64,000 bases of DNA from Butyricimonas muris (GTDB taxonomy: Bacteria; Bacteroidota; Bacteroidia; Bacteroidales; Marinifilaceae): the NCBI RefSeq assembly GCF_046365375.1, contig NZ_JBKEIT010000007.1:258870-322869 (forward strand), written 5' to 3'. Below are positions 44,082 to 53,090 of this stretch, in pieces. The position numbers and the translations under genes are program-made. The notes under the pieces were generated by a model. The model made no database searches and was not told the DNA's origin. It worked only from the letters and a program-made list of their open reading frames with translations. How positions within the stretch are numbered: the first letter of the stretch is position 1; each line of letters starts with the position of its first letter.

Positions 44082-47000
44082 ATGTACGCCATCATACCCC
44101 AACAGATACCACAGGACAGGCGGGCCGAGGTCAACGAGAAGATTCTTTTCGCCATAGACTCCGGCAAGGATCTGATTCCGGCGGAGAGCATCTACAACTG
44201 CTATACCGGCATCGGCGGGCTGCACAACCTGAAACAGTCCGACTTTGCCAATTACAACGAGTACGCGGAGGCCAAGAAAGAGTATGAGATGGGACAGTTC
44301 TTCACCCCGCATGAAGTATGCAGAGACATAGTGGATATGCTGTCTCCGGCCTCTTCCGAGATGATACTCGACATGTGCTGCGGCATGGGAAACTTCTTCA
44401 ACCACCTTCCGAACCATCATAACACCTACGGTTTCGACATAGACGGAAAGGCGGTGGCCGTTGCAAGGTATCTCTACCCGGACGCCCATATCGAGAAATG
44501 CGACATCCGGCAATATTACCCGGAACAACGCTTTGACATCATTATCGGCAATCCGCCTTTCAACCTGAAATTTGATTACAGGCTGTCACAGGAATACTAT
44601 ATGGAAAAAGCCTACGATGTGCTCAACCCGGCAGGCATCCTGATGGTCATTGTTCCCAGCTCGTTCATGCAGAGCGAGTTCTGGGAGAAGACACGCATAA
44701 CGGGCATCAACAGCCGGTTCTCGTTCATCGGGCAAGTGAAGTTAAATCCCAATGCCTTCGCTTCCACGGGAGTCCACAACTTCAACACGAAAGTAATGGT
44801 GTTCCTGCGCAAGTCGCTGCATATCGAGATGCAGGCCTACAACGCGGAAGAGTTCATCTCCATGTCTGAATTGAAAGAGCGCATCCGCGAGGCAAGGCTG
44901 ATGAAGCACAAAATACGCTTCGACCTGATGCGCGAGACCAACCGGATTGACAAGGAGGAACTGGAGGTATTCGAGTACAAACTCGCCAAGTACATGTACG
45001 AGTTGAAAGCCCACACCAAGCTGAACAAACACATAGACAAAGCGGAAGCACTGGTCACGAAGTTCCGTAACCAGAAACCGCCGGAAAATGCCACCCGGGA
45101 ACAGGTAAACCAATGGGAGAAGAACAAGCTGACCACGACCAAAGTCCTCGGTATCATCCGCAGGTATATCACCTCGCAGAATACCGTACCACGCAAGGAA
45201 GTGGCCCTGGTGAAGACCTCCTACGGCTTCAAGCTGAAACAGTATGCACCCCGTCTGCTGGATAAGGTTTCACACAAGGCGGCAAGTATCAATGACCTTG
45301 TGCTGGGACGGAGCGAACTTCCCTTACCGGAACTGCCGACTGAAAAGAACATGCGCCAGATACGTGCAGCGGAAAAACTGATACGCAAGAAACGCAGGCA
45401 ATACGAAAACCAGAACCGGCAGTTTACAGAAATGCAACCAGACCCATTTCTGCAAGAATACCTCGATCGCACCACTTTCAGAAACAAGGACGGTGAGATA
45501 TGTGAGTTTACATCACTTCAAAAACACGACCTGAACCTGGTCTTGCAGAAGCGTTATGCTTTGCTGAACTGGCAGCAAGGTTCCGGCAAGACGGCAGCCG
45601 TGTATCATCGGGCAAAATACCTGCTTAAATTCCATAAGGTACGCAATGCCGTCATTCTGGCTCCGGCCATTGCCACCAATATGACTTGGATACCGTTTCT
45701 GACAATCAATCGGGAGAAATTCCGTATAGTCAGAAGTAATGCCGATTTGGAAACAGTACCTGAAGGTGTATTACTCATCCTCTCCACCTCCATACTCTCC
45801 AAACTGAAGCGTGGACTGTCAAAATTTGTCAGACGCACATCCGGGAAACTCTGCCTGGTTTTCGATGAATCCGATGAGATAACCAACCCGTCTTCACAAC
45901 GGACAAGGCTTGTCTTGAGCATTTTCCGCCGTCTCAAATACAAGATACTCGACACGGGAACCACCACGCGGAACAACATCGCGGAACTGTACAGCCAATT
46001 TGAACTGCTGTACAACAATTCCGTCAACATGGTCTGCTGGTGCGACCGGATATACCACGAGAACAGAGACAAGGAGATAGAGGAAGAAAGCAACCGGCAT
46101 TACGGAGAGCCGTTCCCGGCTTTCAGAGGCCATGTGCTTTTCCGTTCCTGTCATTGCCCCGGAAAATCCACCGTATTCGGCATAGAGAAGCAGAACCAGG
46201 ACGTGTACAACAAGGAGGAACTGGCGGAGCTTATCGGAAAGACCATCATCACCCGCAAGTTCAGGGACTTCGCAGGCGAGAAGTACAAGATACGTACCCA
46301 TACGGTCAGCCCGGCTGAAGGCGAGCACGAGGTTTACCGCGTCATTATCGAGGAATTCTGCCGCATTTGCGAGCTGTATTACAACAGTACGGGAGACGCG
46401 AAGAAGGATGCCGGGCTTAGGCTCATGCGACAGATCAAGCTGCTCATCAAGGCGTGCTCCGTCCCGCACCTGATAGATGGCTATTTCGGCGACGGGATTC
46501 CGAACAAGACAAGATATATCGAGAAACTGATACGGAAGATTCCCGGCAAGGTGGCTGTCGGCTGCACCTCCATAGCGGCGTTCGACCTTTACGAGAATCA
46601 TCTCCGCGAATGCTTTCCGAACCGTCCGGTGTTTGTGGTCAAAGGCGACGTGACCTTCAAGAAACGGCAGAGCATCGTGACTGAGTTCGATTCCACCGTC
46701 AACGGCATACTGGTCTGCACACAGCAGAGTCTGAGCAGTTCGGTGAACATCCCGACCTGTAACGATGTGATTCTGGAATCGCTCCAATGGAATATCCCGA
46801 AGATGGAGCAGTTCTACTTCCGCTTCATACGTCTTGATTCCAAAGAACTGAAGGACGTACATTATGTCACCTACAAGGATTCCGTGGAGCAGAACCTGAT
46901 GGCACTGGTACTTACCAAGGAGCGGCTGAACGAGTTCATCAAAAGTGGTGAGGTGAAAGAACAGTCAGACATCTTCGAGGAGTTTGACGTCACTATGTCC

Positions 47001-47084
47001 GTCATCGAGAGCCTGCTGGTCAGGGAACGTGACAGGGAGGGCAGGATACATATCAGCTGGGGAAGCCAGCGCATAACCGGCTAA
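44082..47084 (+). CDS. N6-adenine DNA methylase fused to SF2-type helicase
   Basis: 1000 residues. N-terminal half: SAM-binding motif I LDMCCGMGNFF at about 101-111 and the catalytic NPPF at about 157-160. A linker of coiled helices follows (about 270-470). C-terminal half: helicase Walker A variant QQGSGKT (about 498-504), Walker B variant DESD (about 594-597) and late motifs around VKGDVTFKKRQSIVTEFD and CTQQSLSSSVNIPTC. Methylase-helicase fusions act as anti-restriction (DarB of phage P1) or as parts of defence systems. No nuclease domain is seen, favouring protection of the element's DNA. Confidence 0.85.
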   Translation: MYAIIPQQIPQDRRAEVNEKILFAIDSGKDLIPAESIYNCYTGIGGLHNLKQSDFANYNEYAEAKKEYEMGQFFTPHEVCRDIVDMLSPASSEMILDMCCGMGNFFNHLPNHHNTYGFDIDGKAVAVARYLYPDAHIEKCDIRQYYPEQRFDIIIGNPPFNLKFDYRLSQEYYMEKAYDVLNPAGILMVIVPSSFMQSEFWEKTRITGINSRFSFIGQVKLNPNAFASTGVHNFNTKVMVFLRKSLHIEMQAYNAEEFISMSELKERIREARLMKHKIRFDLMRETNRIDKEELEVFEYKLAKYMYELKAHTKLNKHIDKAEALVTKFRNQKPPENATREQVNQWEKNKLTTTKVLGIIRRYITSQNTVPRKEVALVKTSYGFKLKQYAPRLLDKVSHKAASINDLVLGRSELPLPELPTEKNMRQIRAAEKLIRKKRRQYENQNRQFTEMQPDPFLQEYLDRTTFRNKDGEICEFTSLQKHDLNLVLQKRYALLNWQQGSGKTAAVYHRAKYLLKFHKVRNAVILAPAIATNMTWIPFLTINREKFRIVRSNADLETVPEGVLLILSTSILSKLKRGLSKFVRRTSGKLCLVFDESDEITNPSSQRTRLVLSIFRRLKYKILDTGTTTRNNIAELYSQFELLYNNSVNMVCWCDRIYHENRDKEIEEESNRHYGEPFPAFRGHVLFRSCHCPGKSTVFGIEKQNQDVYNKEELAELIGKTIITRKFRDFAGEKYKIRTHTVSPAEGEHEVYRVIIEEFCRICELYYNSTGDAKKDAGLRLMRQIKLLIKACSVPHLIDGYFGDGIPNKTRYIEKLIRKIPGKVAVGCTSIAAFDLYENHLRECFPNRPVFVVKGDVTFKKRQSIVTEFDSTVNGILVCTQQSLSSSVNIPTCNDVILESLQWNIPKMEQFYFRFIRLDSKELKDVHYVTYKDSVEQNLMALVLTKERLNEFIKSGEVKEQSDIFEEFDVTMSVIESLLVRERDREGRIHISWGSQRITG

Positions 47085-47115
47085 AAATGAAAAAACATGA
47101 ATAACCGCAGATTCC

Positions 47116-47267
47116 ATTCCACAGGCAAAGGTAACTCCGCGCCTTTACCGGCTGGGCAAGGTCAAGCCGCAAGCGGTTTTCGGGAAAATCATCCTCGCCG
47201 GAGGCTCCGGTATTTCCCCGAAAAACCCTGCACAGCCGGGGCCCGGACCTTTTGGAGCCTGTGGAAT
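47116..47267 (+). ncRNA. Structured RNA leader element, copy B
   Basis: P1 is a perfect 11-bp pairing (47116-47126 with 47257-47267) whose sequence extends differently from copy A. P3 has CCGGCTG/CAGCCGG where A has CGTACA/TGTACG. The core ATCATCCTCGCC (47189-47200) is unchanged and is flanked by hairpins CCGC-AAG-CGG-type and CCGGAG/CTCCGG. P4 is the GGGAAAAT-type stem. It starts 31 bases after the methylase-helicase stop and ends 30 bases before the next ATG. Confidence 0.78.
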
Positions 47268-47297
47268 AAAATCCCCGGTTCCGCATCAATAACTGTA

Positions 47298-47807
47298 ATG
47301 AAAAAGATTATGGACTTGAATCAGGCAGAAGTGGCAGTGACCACGCAGCATCTCATCGACATCCGGCAGGAAAGGGACAGCCTGCTGCGTATGTCCGATT
47401 TCGGCGACATGGGAGAATTCCTATGCACCTGCTCCGAATTGTTTCCCGAAGAGGAAACACCGGAGTACAGGTATACGAAATGGGAGGAAATCCCGGACCC
47501 GCTTATCAACAGGGAATGGCTTTGTCCCAACTTCTTTGATATAAGGGAGGCAATGGAGCAGCTGGAGGAACCCGACAAGGATTTTTTCTTCGACTGGTGC
47601 GACCGTTACGGACACGATATCAGTACGGAAGACCCGCACCTGCTGGTAGCGCATTACCTGGAACTGTTCGGGAACGTGACCTATATCGACGATGACTCCT
47701 GCCCGGACAGCGGGGATGACAGCCTGCTGTATTATCCGGGCATATCAGGCAACTATTTCGATAACTGTTTCCCTCGTTTTGAAGTATTCGATGACAATTA
47801 CGATTAA
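47298..47807 (+). CDS. Small very acidic protein, unknown (possible DNA mimic)
   Basis: 169 residues from the ATG at 47298 (or 47310); any earlier start would translate through the RNA element and is rejected. I count about 41 Asp/Glu against about 13 Lys/Arg, with acidic patches such as LEEPDKDFFFDWCD, IDDDSCPDSGDD and FDDNYD at the end. That charge distribution is like anti-restriction DNA mimics (ArdA type), but no ArdA motif is clear. It is the first gene of a run of small unknown genes after RNA copy B. Confidence 0.72.
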   Translation: MKKIMDLNQAEVAVTTQHLIDIRQERDSLLRMSDFGDMGEFLCTCSELFPEEETPEYRYTKWEEIPDPLINREWLCPNFFDIREAMEQLEEPDKDFFFDWCDRYGHDISTEDPHLLVAHYLELFGNVTYIDDDSCPDSGDDSLLYYPGISGNYFDNCFPRFEVFDDNYD

Positions 47808-47820
47808 AAGACAAACGCTT

Positions 47821-48135
47821 ATGAACATCAATTTTCTCGGACCGGTCTTACCGACAGACAGTTTCACGCAGATGGCTTTCGTGGAAATCCTGAACATCAT
47901 CCTGACCTCCGACAACATCGTGGACGTGAACCGGATGCTTATCGGAAGAAACGTCAATCCCACCTTCGGCTCGCTGTCGGGACATTTCCGCTGGTCTTAC
48001 GCAAACGACCATTTCACGCTGTGGCAGCGCATGGAGTACAATTCACCAATCTGCTTCGGACAGCGCATATTCAGCATCCATTTCGGTATGCTGGCAAGCC
48101 GCGACAGGAAAAGGAACAATATGATAATGAACTGA
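47821..48135 (+). CDS. Conserved-looking small protein, unknown
   Basis: 104 residues from the ATG at 47821, 13 bases after the previous stop. No signal peptide or membrane helix. A basic end (RDRKRNNMIMN) follows a mixed alpha/beta body with IGRNVNPTFGSLSGHFRWSYANDHFTLW. I do not recognise a family. Spacing suggests the same operon as its neighbours on both sides. Confidence 0.65.
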   Translation: MNINFLGPVLPTDSFTQMAFVEILNIILTSDNIVDVNRMLIGRNVNPTFGSLSGHFRWSYANDHFTLWQRMEYNSPICFGQRIFSIHFGMLASRDRKRNNMIMN

Positions 48136-48151
48136 AAACATATATATCAAC

Positions 48152-48520
48152 ATGAGTTACCAGATAATCACAAAAATGGCATACAATGCCAAAAACAAGC
48201 AGATTGAGACCTGGCAGCATTCCAACAACGTATGGCCGAAAACAGACCATTTTTATGACTTGGATGTAAAAACGGACAAACAGATGTTTGAATTCATAAA
48301 ATTGGTAGCAAGCGGTTCGTGGCAGGTTCGCAAATGGAGAAAAGCGTTCAATATCCTTTTTGAGGAATATCCGGAATTGGTCATGTCATCATACGAACAC
48401 GAGCTTGAAGGCAGGCCCTGGAAGGAATATTGTGCTATTTGCCGAAAACATGAAGGGCTTGCCGAAAGCAAGTGCAATGAGATCGTAGCGCGGTTCAAAC
48501 AACTGGCCGGGATTGTCTGA
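48152..48520 (+). CDS. Small soluble protein, unknown
   Basis: 122 residues, start at 48152 after a 16-base gap. Trp- and Lys-rich with YDLDVKTDKQMFEFIKLVASGSWQVRKWRKAF and a CAICRKH segment whose two Cys could bind metal, although no second pair is present. Not recognised. Part of the accessory operon. Confidence 0.62.
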   Translation: MSYQIITKMAYNAKNKQIETWQHSNNVWPKTDHFYDLDVKTDKQMFEFIKLVASGSWQVRKWRKAFNILFEEYPELVMSSYEHELEGRPWKEYCAICRKHEGLAESKCNEIVARFKQLAGIV

Positions 48521-48537
48521 CCCAAACAGATGAATAT

Positions 48538-48825
48538 ATGGAAGAGTTGAAGATTTCAAACCGGCAAATTGCAATGATGGCTTTCGACAGGCTTCGCAAG
48601 GAAAACAAGAAGGATTCCGCGCTCCGGCTTGCCCGTTGTCTGTTGCAAGGCACAAGCATATCACTCGGCATTGGTGATATTGACTGGGATATTGACACGG
48701 CAATACGACAATGCGGCGGAGAGCCAAGTACCGGTTACAGGTACACCGCATATTTTCACTTCAACCGTAAGACGGAGATGGTAAAGGAAAGGTATGACGA
48801 GATAGTGAAAGAACTGTATGGGTAA
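48538..48825 (+). CDS. Small soluble protein, unknown
   Basis: 95 residues, 17 bases after the previous gene. The N-terminal half is helical (RQIAMMAFDRLRKENKKDSALRLARCLLQG), then a short beta part (SISLGIGDIDWDIDTAIRQCGGEPSTGYRYTAYFHF). No family recognised. It is followed by a 90-base gap without recognisable features. Confidence 0.62.
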   Translation: MEELKISNRQIAMMAFDRLRKENKKDSALRLARCLLQGTSISLGIGDIDWDIDTAIRQCGGEPSTGYRYTAYFHFNRKTEMVKERYDEIVKELYG

Positions 48826-48915
48826 TAGTAATACGGAGGCGGCCGGAAGGTCGCTTCTGTCATTTATAACGGTATGTACGGGAAACAGAACCCTGCCGTA
48901 CACAGGTAAAGAAAA

Positions 48916-49845
48916 ATGGAAGAACAGAGAACGCTTACGTTGGATTTCGTGAAATCCCTCATGGAACCATCCTACACGCTGGTATGGACGGATTATAACG
49001 ACAACCTTGACAACCACCTTGACATCATCCGGAAATGTCTGGACAGGCGGAATTGCGATTGCCTGTGGGAAAAGGCGGGCGAATGGTATGGCGATGCGGA
49101 ATATGAAGCTGTTCATGGGATTATGGAAAAGCTGAAAGAAGAATGCTTTGTATTCAACGACTTTGACGAACACGAGGTCGATGCCTTTTTCGATGAACAT
49201 GAGGATGCAATCCGGGACGAGATTTACAGCAGGAACGATTCGGACGTAGTGAAAGACCTGATAAGGTACACGGATGACATTCCCATCCGGGTGGAGATGC
49301 TTTCCGACTACGACTGCATCAACTCCAACTGGTTTGAATCGCAGGGCGGTTACAGTTACGAGGAATCCTATTTCGGGGACATGGTAGACAGCCTGAACCT
49401 CAATCCGGCGCAAGTAAAGAAACTGCTGACGAGCCACGGCTACAAAGTTTACGGGCGTTTCCCGAACCGGAAAAGCAGGAACGGGAAAGAACAGGTCTCA
49501 TACGAGCAATTCTACGAGGAACTTATCAATTCCTGTTGCGGTGCGAACCTGCTGACCTATATCGGAAAGGTAAGTCTGAAAGAGTTGTATGATGCAGACT
49601 TCTCGCTGAAAGAGGTCATTATCCCCAAAGGGAACTGTTGCGGGCTGTTCAGTTCCACGTATGGCGGCGGAAGCCTGCTTGAAATGGAACTGAAACAAGA
49701 TGTGAAGCTCAAGCTGGAAGTCAAAGGCTGTAACGGCTTCCGTTTCCGTCTGGACGATGAACGATCCAAGTACGACTATTCCATACAGCATGTGTATGGC
49801 GTGGACGATTCATTTTTCAACAATCCTGTCAGCATAGTCTCTTAA
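48916..49845 (+). CDS. Acidic accessory protein, unknown
   Basis: 309 residues, soluble, rich in Asp/Glu and Tyr, especially in the first half (NDFDEHEVDAFFDEHEDAIRDEIYSRNDSD). The second half holds NPAQVKKLLTSHGYKVYGRFP, suggestive of a small helical DNA-binding-like unit, and a late beta region. I do not recognise the family. Its acidity resembles 47298, but homology is not evident. Confidence 0.65.
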   Translation: MEEQRTLTLDFVKSLMEPSYTLVWTDYNDNLDNHLDIIRKCLDRRNCDCLWEKAGEWYGDAEYEAVHGIMEKLKEECFVFNDFDEHEVDAFFDEHEDAIRDEIYSRNDSDVVKDLIRYTDDIPIRVEMLSDYDCINSNWFESQGGYSYEESYFGDMVDSLNLNPAQVKKLLTSHGYKVYGRFPNRKSRNGKEQVSYEQFYEELINSCCGANLLTYIGKVSLKELYDADFSLKEVIIPKGNCCGLFSSTYGGGSLLEMELKQDVKLKLEVKGCNGFRFRLDDERSKYDYSIQHVYGVDDSFFNNPVSIVS

Positions 49846-49882
49846 TGTTAAATCAATTACAAACAATCAAATCATAAGAATT

Positions 49883-50476
49883 ATGGCAAAGTATGATGTA
49901 AGAGTAAGGTATGCCTTCGAGGGCACTTACACGGTAGTGGCTGAAGACCACGATGAAGCAAGACAAATGGTGTCTGAGGACTGTGGGCTGGTTCTGGGCG
50001 GCAATATCCACACTACTCTCGATGATGAAGATGTAGACTGGAATTTCGGGGTTCACCCCGACACACAGATTCTTTCTGTGGCTCAACGAAACGGGAAAGG
50101 GACTTCGGCATCCATTGATTTTAGCGGGAGAATTGAGGAATTACGAGCGGATATCATTGAAGCGATACGACAATTGCTTCAAGCACACTGCATGACCGAG
50201 ATACGGTTCCCTGAAGATGATGGATACGACCCGGTCTGGGTGATATGGTTCAGTAAGAACGGTGATCCGTATGAATGTATGGTAACAGGACTTCGGGTAA
50301 CGGAAAACAGCCTGACCGTTTTTGCCGAGGAGAAAGAGAGCGGTTATGAAGTGGAATGTCACAGTCCGTTTGAACTCGGAACGAGGAACATCGACTGGCT
50401 CCACGAAATGTATGATGTCGTATGGAGGCAATTGGAAGGCAAAGAAAATGTTGAACCTGAAACTGAAAAATCATGA
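49883..50476 (+). CDS. Accessory protein with DpnD/PcfM-like N-terminus, otherwise unknown
   Basis: 197 residues. The first 60 residues (YDVRVRYAFEGTYTVVAEDHDEARQMVSE) form a short beta-alpha unit similar in pattern to DpnD/PcfM-like domains; this is a weak resemblance. The rest contains a helix (RADIIEAIRQLLQAHC) and a beta region. The last 4 bases overlap the next gene, so the two are coupled. Confidence 0.62.
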   Translation: MAKYDVRVRYAFEGTYTVVAEDHDEARQMVSEDCGLVLGGNIHTTLDDEDVDWNFGVHPDTQILSVAQRNGKGTSASIDFSGRIEELRADIIEAIRQLLQAHCMTEIRFPEDDGYDPVWVIWFSKNGDPYECMVTGLRVTENSLTVFAEEKESGYEVECHSPFELGTRNIDWLHEMYDVVWRQLEGKENVEPETEKS

Positions 50477-51090
50477 AATACCACGCAGAAAATGCAGTCT
50501 CCAGCTTCTTCTACTATATGTGGAACGCATGGAGCAAGGAGGAATGTAAAGTCGTGTTCGGAGGTGACTACCTGCACTTTTGGGAAAAATGGAACGCACA
50601 GGCTGAAAATTCCATTTATGGTGCGGCGGAACGGTTCTATACCGAATTATCGGAATGCAGCCGGACTTTGCTGGTGGAACGTGCCGTATCGCTTTATGAC
50701 GGCAAGGCTTTTAGAAAAGAGCCTGATGATTCTAAAGTTCTGGTATGCGAAGAATGTGGTTCAAGGCAAGTGGAGACACAGGCCTGGATAGATGCGAATA
50801 CAGAAATGTATATCTGCGATACGGCACATGATTGTGATGGCAAATGGTGTGAAGAATGTGAGGAGAATGTTGACTTCTGTTCGTTGGAAGAATTCAAGCA
50901 GATAATGCAAAGTTGGTGGACCGGCAATGACATCAGGACTTTGGAAGGCATTACAGGACTGAAAGAAACGGATTATCTTTCCAACAATAGTTCACAGACA
51001 TTTGCCGGTGCTACCGATAAATGGTGGTATAATCTGGATTACGACGGAAAGCGAAATGTCTATAACAAACATACCTCTAACAATGAATAA
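50473..51090 (+). CDS. Accessory protein with putative zinc-binding Cys cluster, unknown
   Basis: 205 residues, starting in the ATGA overlap with the previous gene. The central part has CEECGS, then CDTAHDCDGKWCEECEENVDFC, enough Cys for a zinc ribbon or two. The N-terminus is aromatic-rich (SSFFYYMWNAWSKEECK). No family recognised. A metal-binding adaptor or nucleic-acid-binding role is possible. Confidence 0.65.
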   Translation: MKYHAENAVSSFFYYMWNAWSKEECKVVFGGDYLHFWEKWNAQAENSIYGAAERFYTELSECSRTLLVERAVSLYDGKAFRKEPDDSKVLVCEECGSRQVETQAWIDANTEMYICDTAHDCDGKWCEECEENVDFCSLEEFKQIMQSWWTGNDIRTLEGITGLKETDYLSNNSSQTFAGATDKWWYNLDYDGKRNVYNKHTSNNE

Positions 51091-51301
51091 TATGGGAGAA
51101 AATATCATTGACTTAATCTGCAACTCATGCAGTTGCGACAAGACAGAAGCGCAGGAGTATCTGGATTCCGAACTTCAATACCTGCACGAATTACAGGATG
51201 TGGATGATTTGAGGGAAGGCGACATTGAACTCGCTTGCAGCAATCTCGGTCTCGACCTCGACTATCAGGAATATTTTATCAATCGCCTTGCAGGGGCATA
51301 A
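51083..51301 (+). CDS. Very small protein, unknown
   Basis: 72 residues from the ATG at 51083 overlapping the previous stop; an ATG at 51092 would give 69. Acidic and helical (CDKTEAQEYLDSELQYLHELQDVDDLREGDIEL). It is bracketed by tightly spaced genes, which supports its being real. No family recognised. Confidence 0.55.
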   Translation: MNNMGENIIDLICNSCSCDKTEAQEYLDSELQYLHELQDVDDLREGDIELACSNLGLDLDYQEYFINRLAGA

Positions 51302-51313
51302 AAACTTACGGTT

Positions 51314-52336
51314 ATGACTTATTTTCAGAACATACACAGTCTGGCGGACTTGAAGAAAGAGTACCGCCGTCTGGCATTGCAGCACCACCCGGACAAGGGT
51401 GGTGACACTGCCGTCATGCAGCAGGTGAACGTCGAGTTTGAAAAACTTTATGACGTGTGGAAGGACTCCACTAATATGTCCGCTGACACCACCGGCTACG
51501 AATATGACTATTCCGGGGCCACGGCAAAGGAATATGCCGAGTATGTATATAACGAATACCGGTGGAAAGGCCGCAATTACAAGGGACAGCACGCTCCCGA
51601 GATTGTGGAACTGGTGCGGACCTGGCTCAAGGAAACCTATCCCAGATACAGGTTCTCCGTCAGACGGGAGAATTACAATTCCATTTACATCAAGCTGATG
51701 AGCGCGGACTTCGAGGCGTTCACCAAGGAATCCGGCAAGGTGCAGGACACCATCAACCACTACAACATAGAGTGGAATCCTGACCTTACAGACCGTGCGA
51801 AGGAGGTGATGATGAATGTCTGCGACTTTGTCATGTCGTACAACTTCGATGACAGCAATGCCATGACGGACTATTTCCACACCAATTTCTACCTGACATT
51901 GGGCATAGGCAGCTACCGGAAACCTTACAAGGTGGAATTGCCGAAACTCGCCTGCAAGGGAAAGGAGAAGCAGGAAGTGTTCAAGCACCCCGAAGGTACG
52001 GCGCACAAGGCCCTGCGGCAGGCATTGGGTACGGCACGGTTCGGTTTCATCGAACACAGGAGGCATATCGGCGAGATGATACTCGGGGAAGACCATTACG
52101 GCTCACAAGGCGAGCATTATTTCTGGCCGAAAGAGTATTCAAGTGCCAAAACCGCGCAAAAGCGGATTGACAAATTAGAACAGGCCGGAATGCGGTGCAG
52201 ACTCACAGGGTATAATGGCGGATACATCCAATTCCTCGGATATACCCCGGAGACGAAGACTTTGCTGGAACAAGAACGCGAAGAGGTCATTATTGCACAT
52301 CAGGCATGGCAGGCAAGGCGAATACAAACCAACTGA
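51314..52336 (+). CDS. J-domain protein of conjugative element
   Basis: 340 residues. The first 60 residues are a minimal DnaJ domain: LKKEYRRLALQHHPDKGGD, with the HPD motif at about 25-27. No Gly/Phe or zinc region follows. The middle (FTKESGKVQDTINHYNIEWNPDLTDRAKEVM) and end resemble polyvalent plasmid-borne domains. J proteins stimulate Hsp70 ATPase; here it could recruit host DnaK to the element's replication or transfer machinery (inference). Confidence 0.75.
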   Translation: MTYFQNIHSLADLKKEYRRLALQHHPDKGGDTAVMQQVNVEFEKLYDVWKDSTNMSADTTGYEYDYSGATAKEYAEYVYNEYRWKGRNYKGQHAPEIVELVRTWLKETYPRYRFSVRRENYNSIYIKLMSADFEAFTKESGKVQDTINHYNIEWNPDLTDRAKEVMMNVCDFVMSYNFDDSNAMTDYFHTNFYLTLGIGSYRKPYKVELPKLACKGKEKQEVFKHPEGTAHKALRQALGTARFGFIEHRRHIGEMILGEDHYGSQGEHYFWPKEYSSAKTAQKRIDKLEQAGMRCRLTGYNGGYIQFLGYTPETKTLLEQEREEVIIAHQAWQARRIQTN

Positions 52337-52368
52337 GACAACTCGAAATGTCAAAACAAGAATGAATC

Positions 52369-53079
52369 ATGAAAGCGAAAGTATTGAAATACAAGTTTGA
52401 CGGAAATACCGTCGTGGCTCCGTACATGGAACTGGAAGCGTATGCGGAAAACATCTATCTCTCGTTATCGGACAAGAACGAATACGGGAATGAAAACTAT
52501 GATTATTTCCATGTGGTCTGCAAGGTTGAAAACATCTATTTCTCTTGCGGGCAGTATTCCAGGGAAATGCTTGGAAGGGAGGAACAAAAAGAAAAACTTG
52601 TCAAGTATTGCAAAAACTGGATTGCGAATATGCTTCAGGATGCGGAAAACGGGAACCATGTCTCCCTTTTGTCGATCCGTGTTTTTGAAGAACTCGGACT
52701 TGACACAGTTCCTTTGCTGCAAGCCCGTGAAGCGTACCGGAAGAAACAGGAACAAAGACGGCAGGAGCAAAAAGAACAGGAAGAGGAGAAACGCAGGCTG
52801 GAGGAAGCGAAGTGGCAACAGGAACTTGACGAGGAGAAACAAAAGTTTCTGAACGGGGAATACATCCCGGCAAATATGTTCCTTGAAATAACCAAACGGG
52901 ACGGCTTTGAAATCCATATACGGACCAAAGGGACATTGAACCGTCATGTATGCGGGTTGAATAAGTCCGGGAGCATTCGTTTCTACAAGAAACGCGGTTG
53001 TCGCACGCCTGATTTTTCCGGCTGCCACAAGGCTATTGCCGCTTACCTGACATTTCTGGAAACAATTACCGAAAGCTGA
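52369..53079 (+). CDS. Accessory protein with charged coiled coil, unknown
   Basis: 236 residues. An N-terminal beta-rich part of about 100 residues, a strongly charged helix (AREAYRKKQEQRRQEQKEQEEEKRRLEEAKWQQELDEEK in outline, about 120-160), then a basic C-terminal domain. No family recognised. It begins 32 bases after the J-domain gene and is likely co-transcribed. Confidence 0.62.
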   Translation: MKAKVLKYKFDGNTVVAPYMELEAYAENIYLSLSDKNEYGNENYDYFHVVCKVENIYFSCGQYSREMLGREEQKEKLVKYCKNWIANMLQDAENGNHVSLLSIRVFEELGLDTVPLLQAREAYRKKQEQRRQEQKEQEEEKRRLEEAKWQQELDEEKQKFLNGEYIPANMFLEITKRDGFEIHIRTKGTLNRHVCGLNKSGSIRFYKKRGCRTPDFSGCHKAIAAYLTFLETITES

Positions 53080-53090
53080 CCTTTCTCGAT

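Noticed and set aside
45894..46862. Long minus-strand open frame opposite the methylase-helicase
   Set aside because: It mirrors the codon pattern of the real gene and has no start context or motif of its own.
47097..47297. In-frame N-terminal extension of the acidic protein from an ATG at 47097
   Set aside because: It would translate straight through the structured RNA element B, gives a composition unlike the rest of the protein, and a good ATG exists at 47298.
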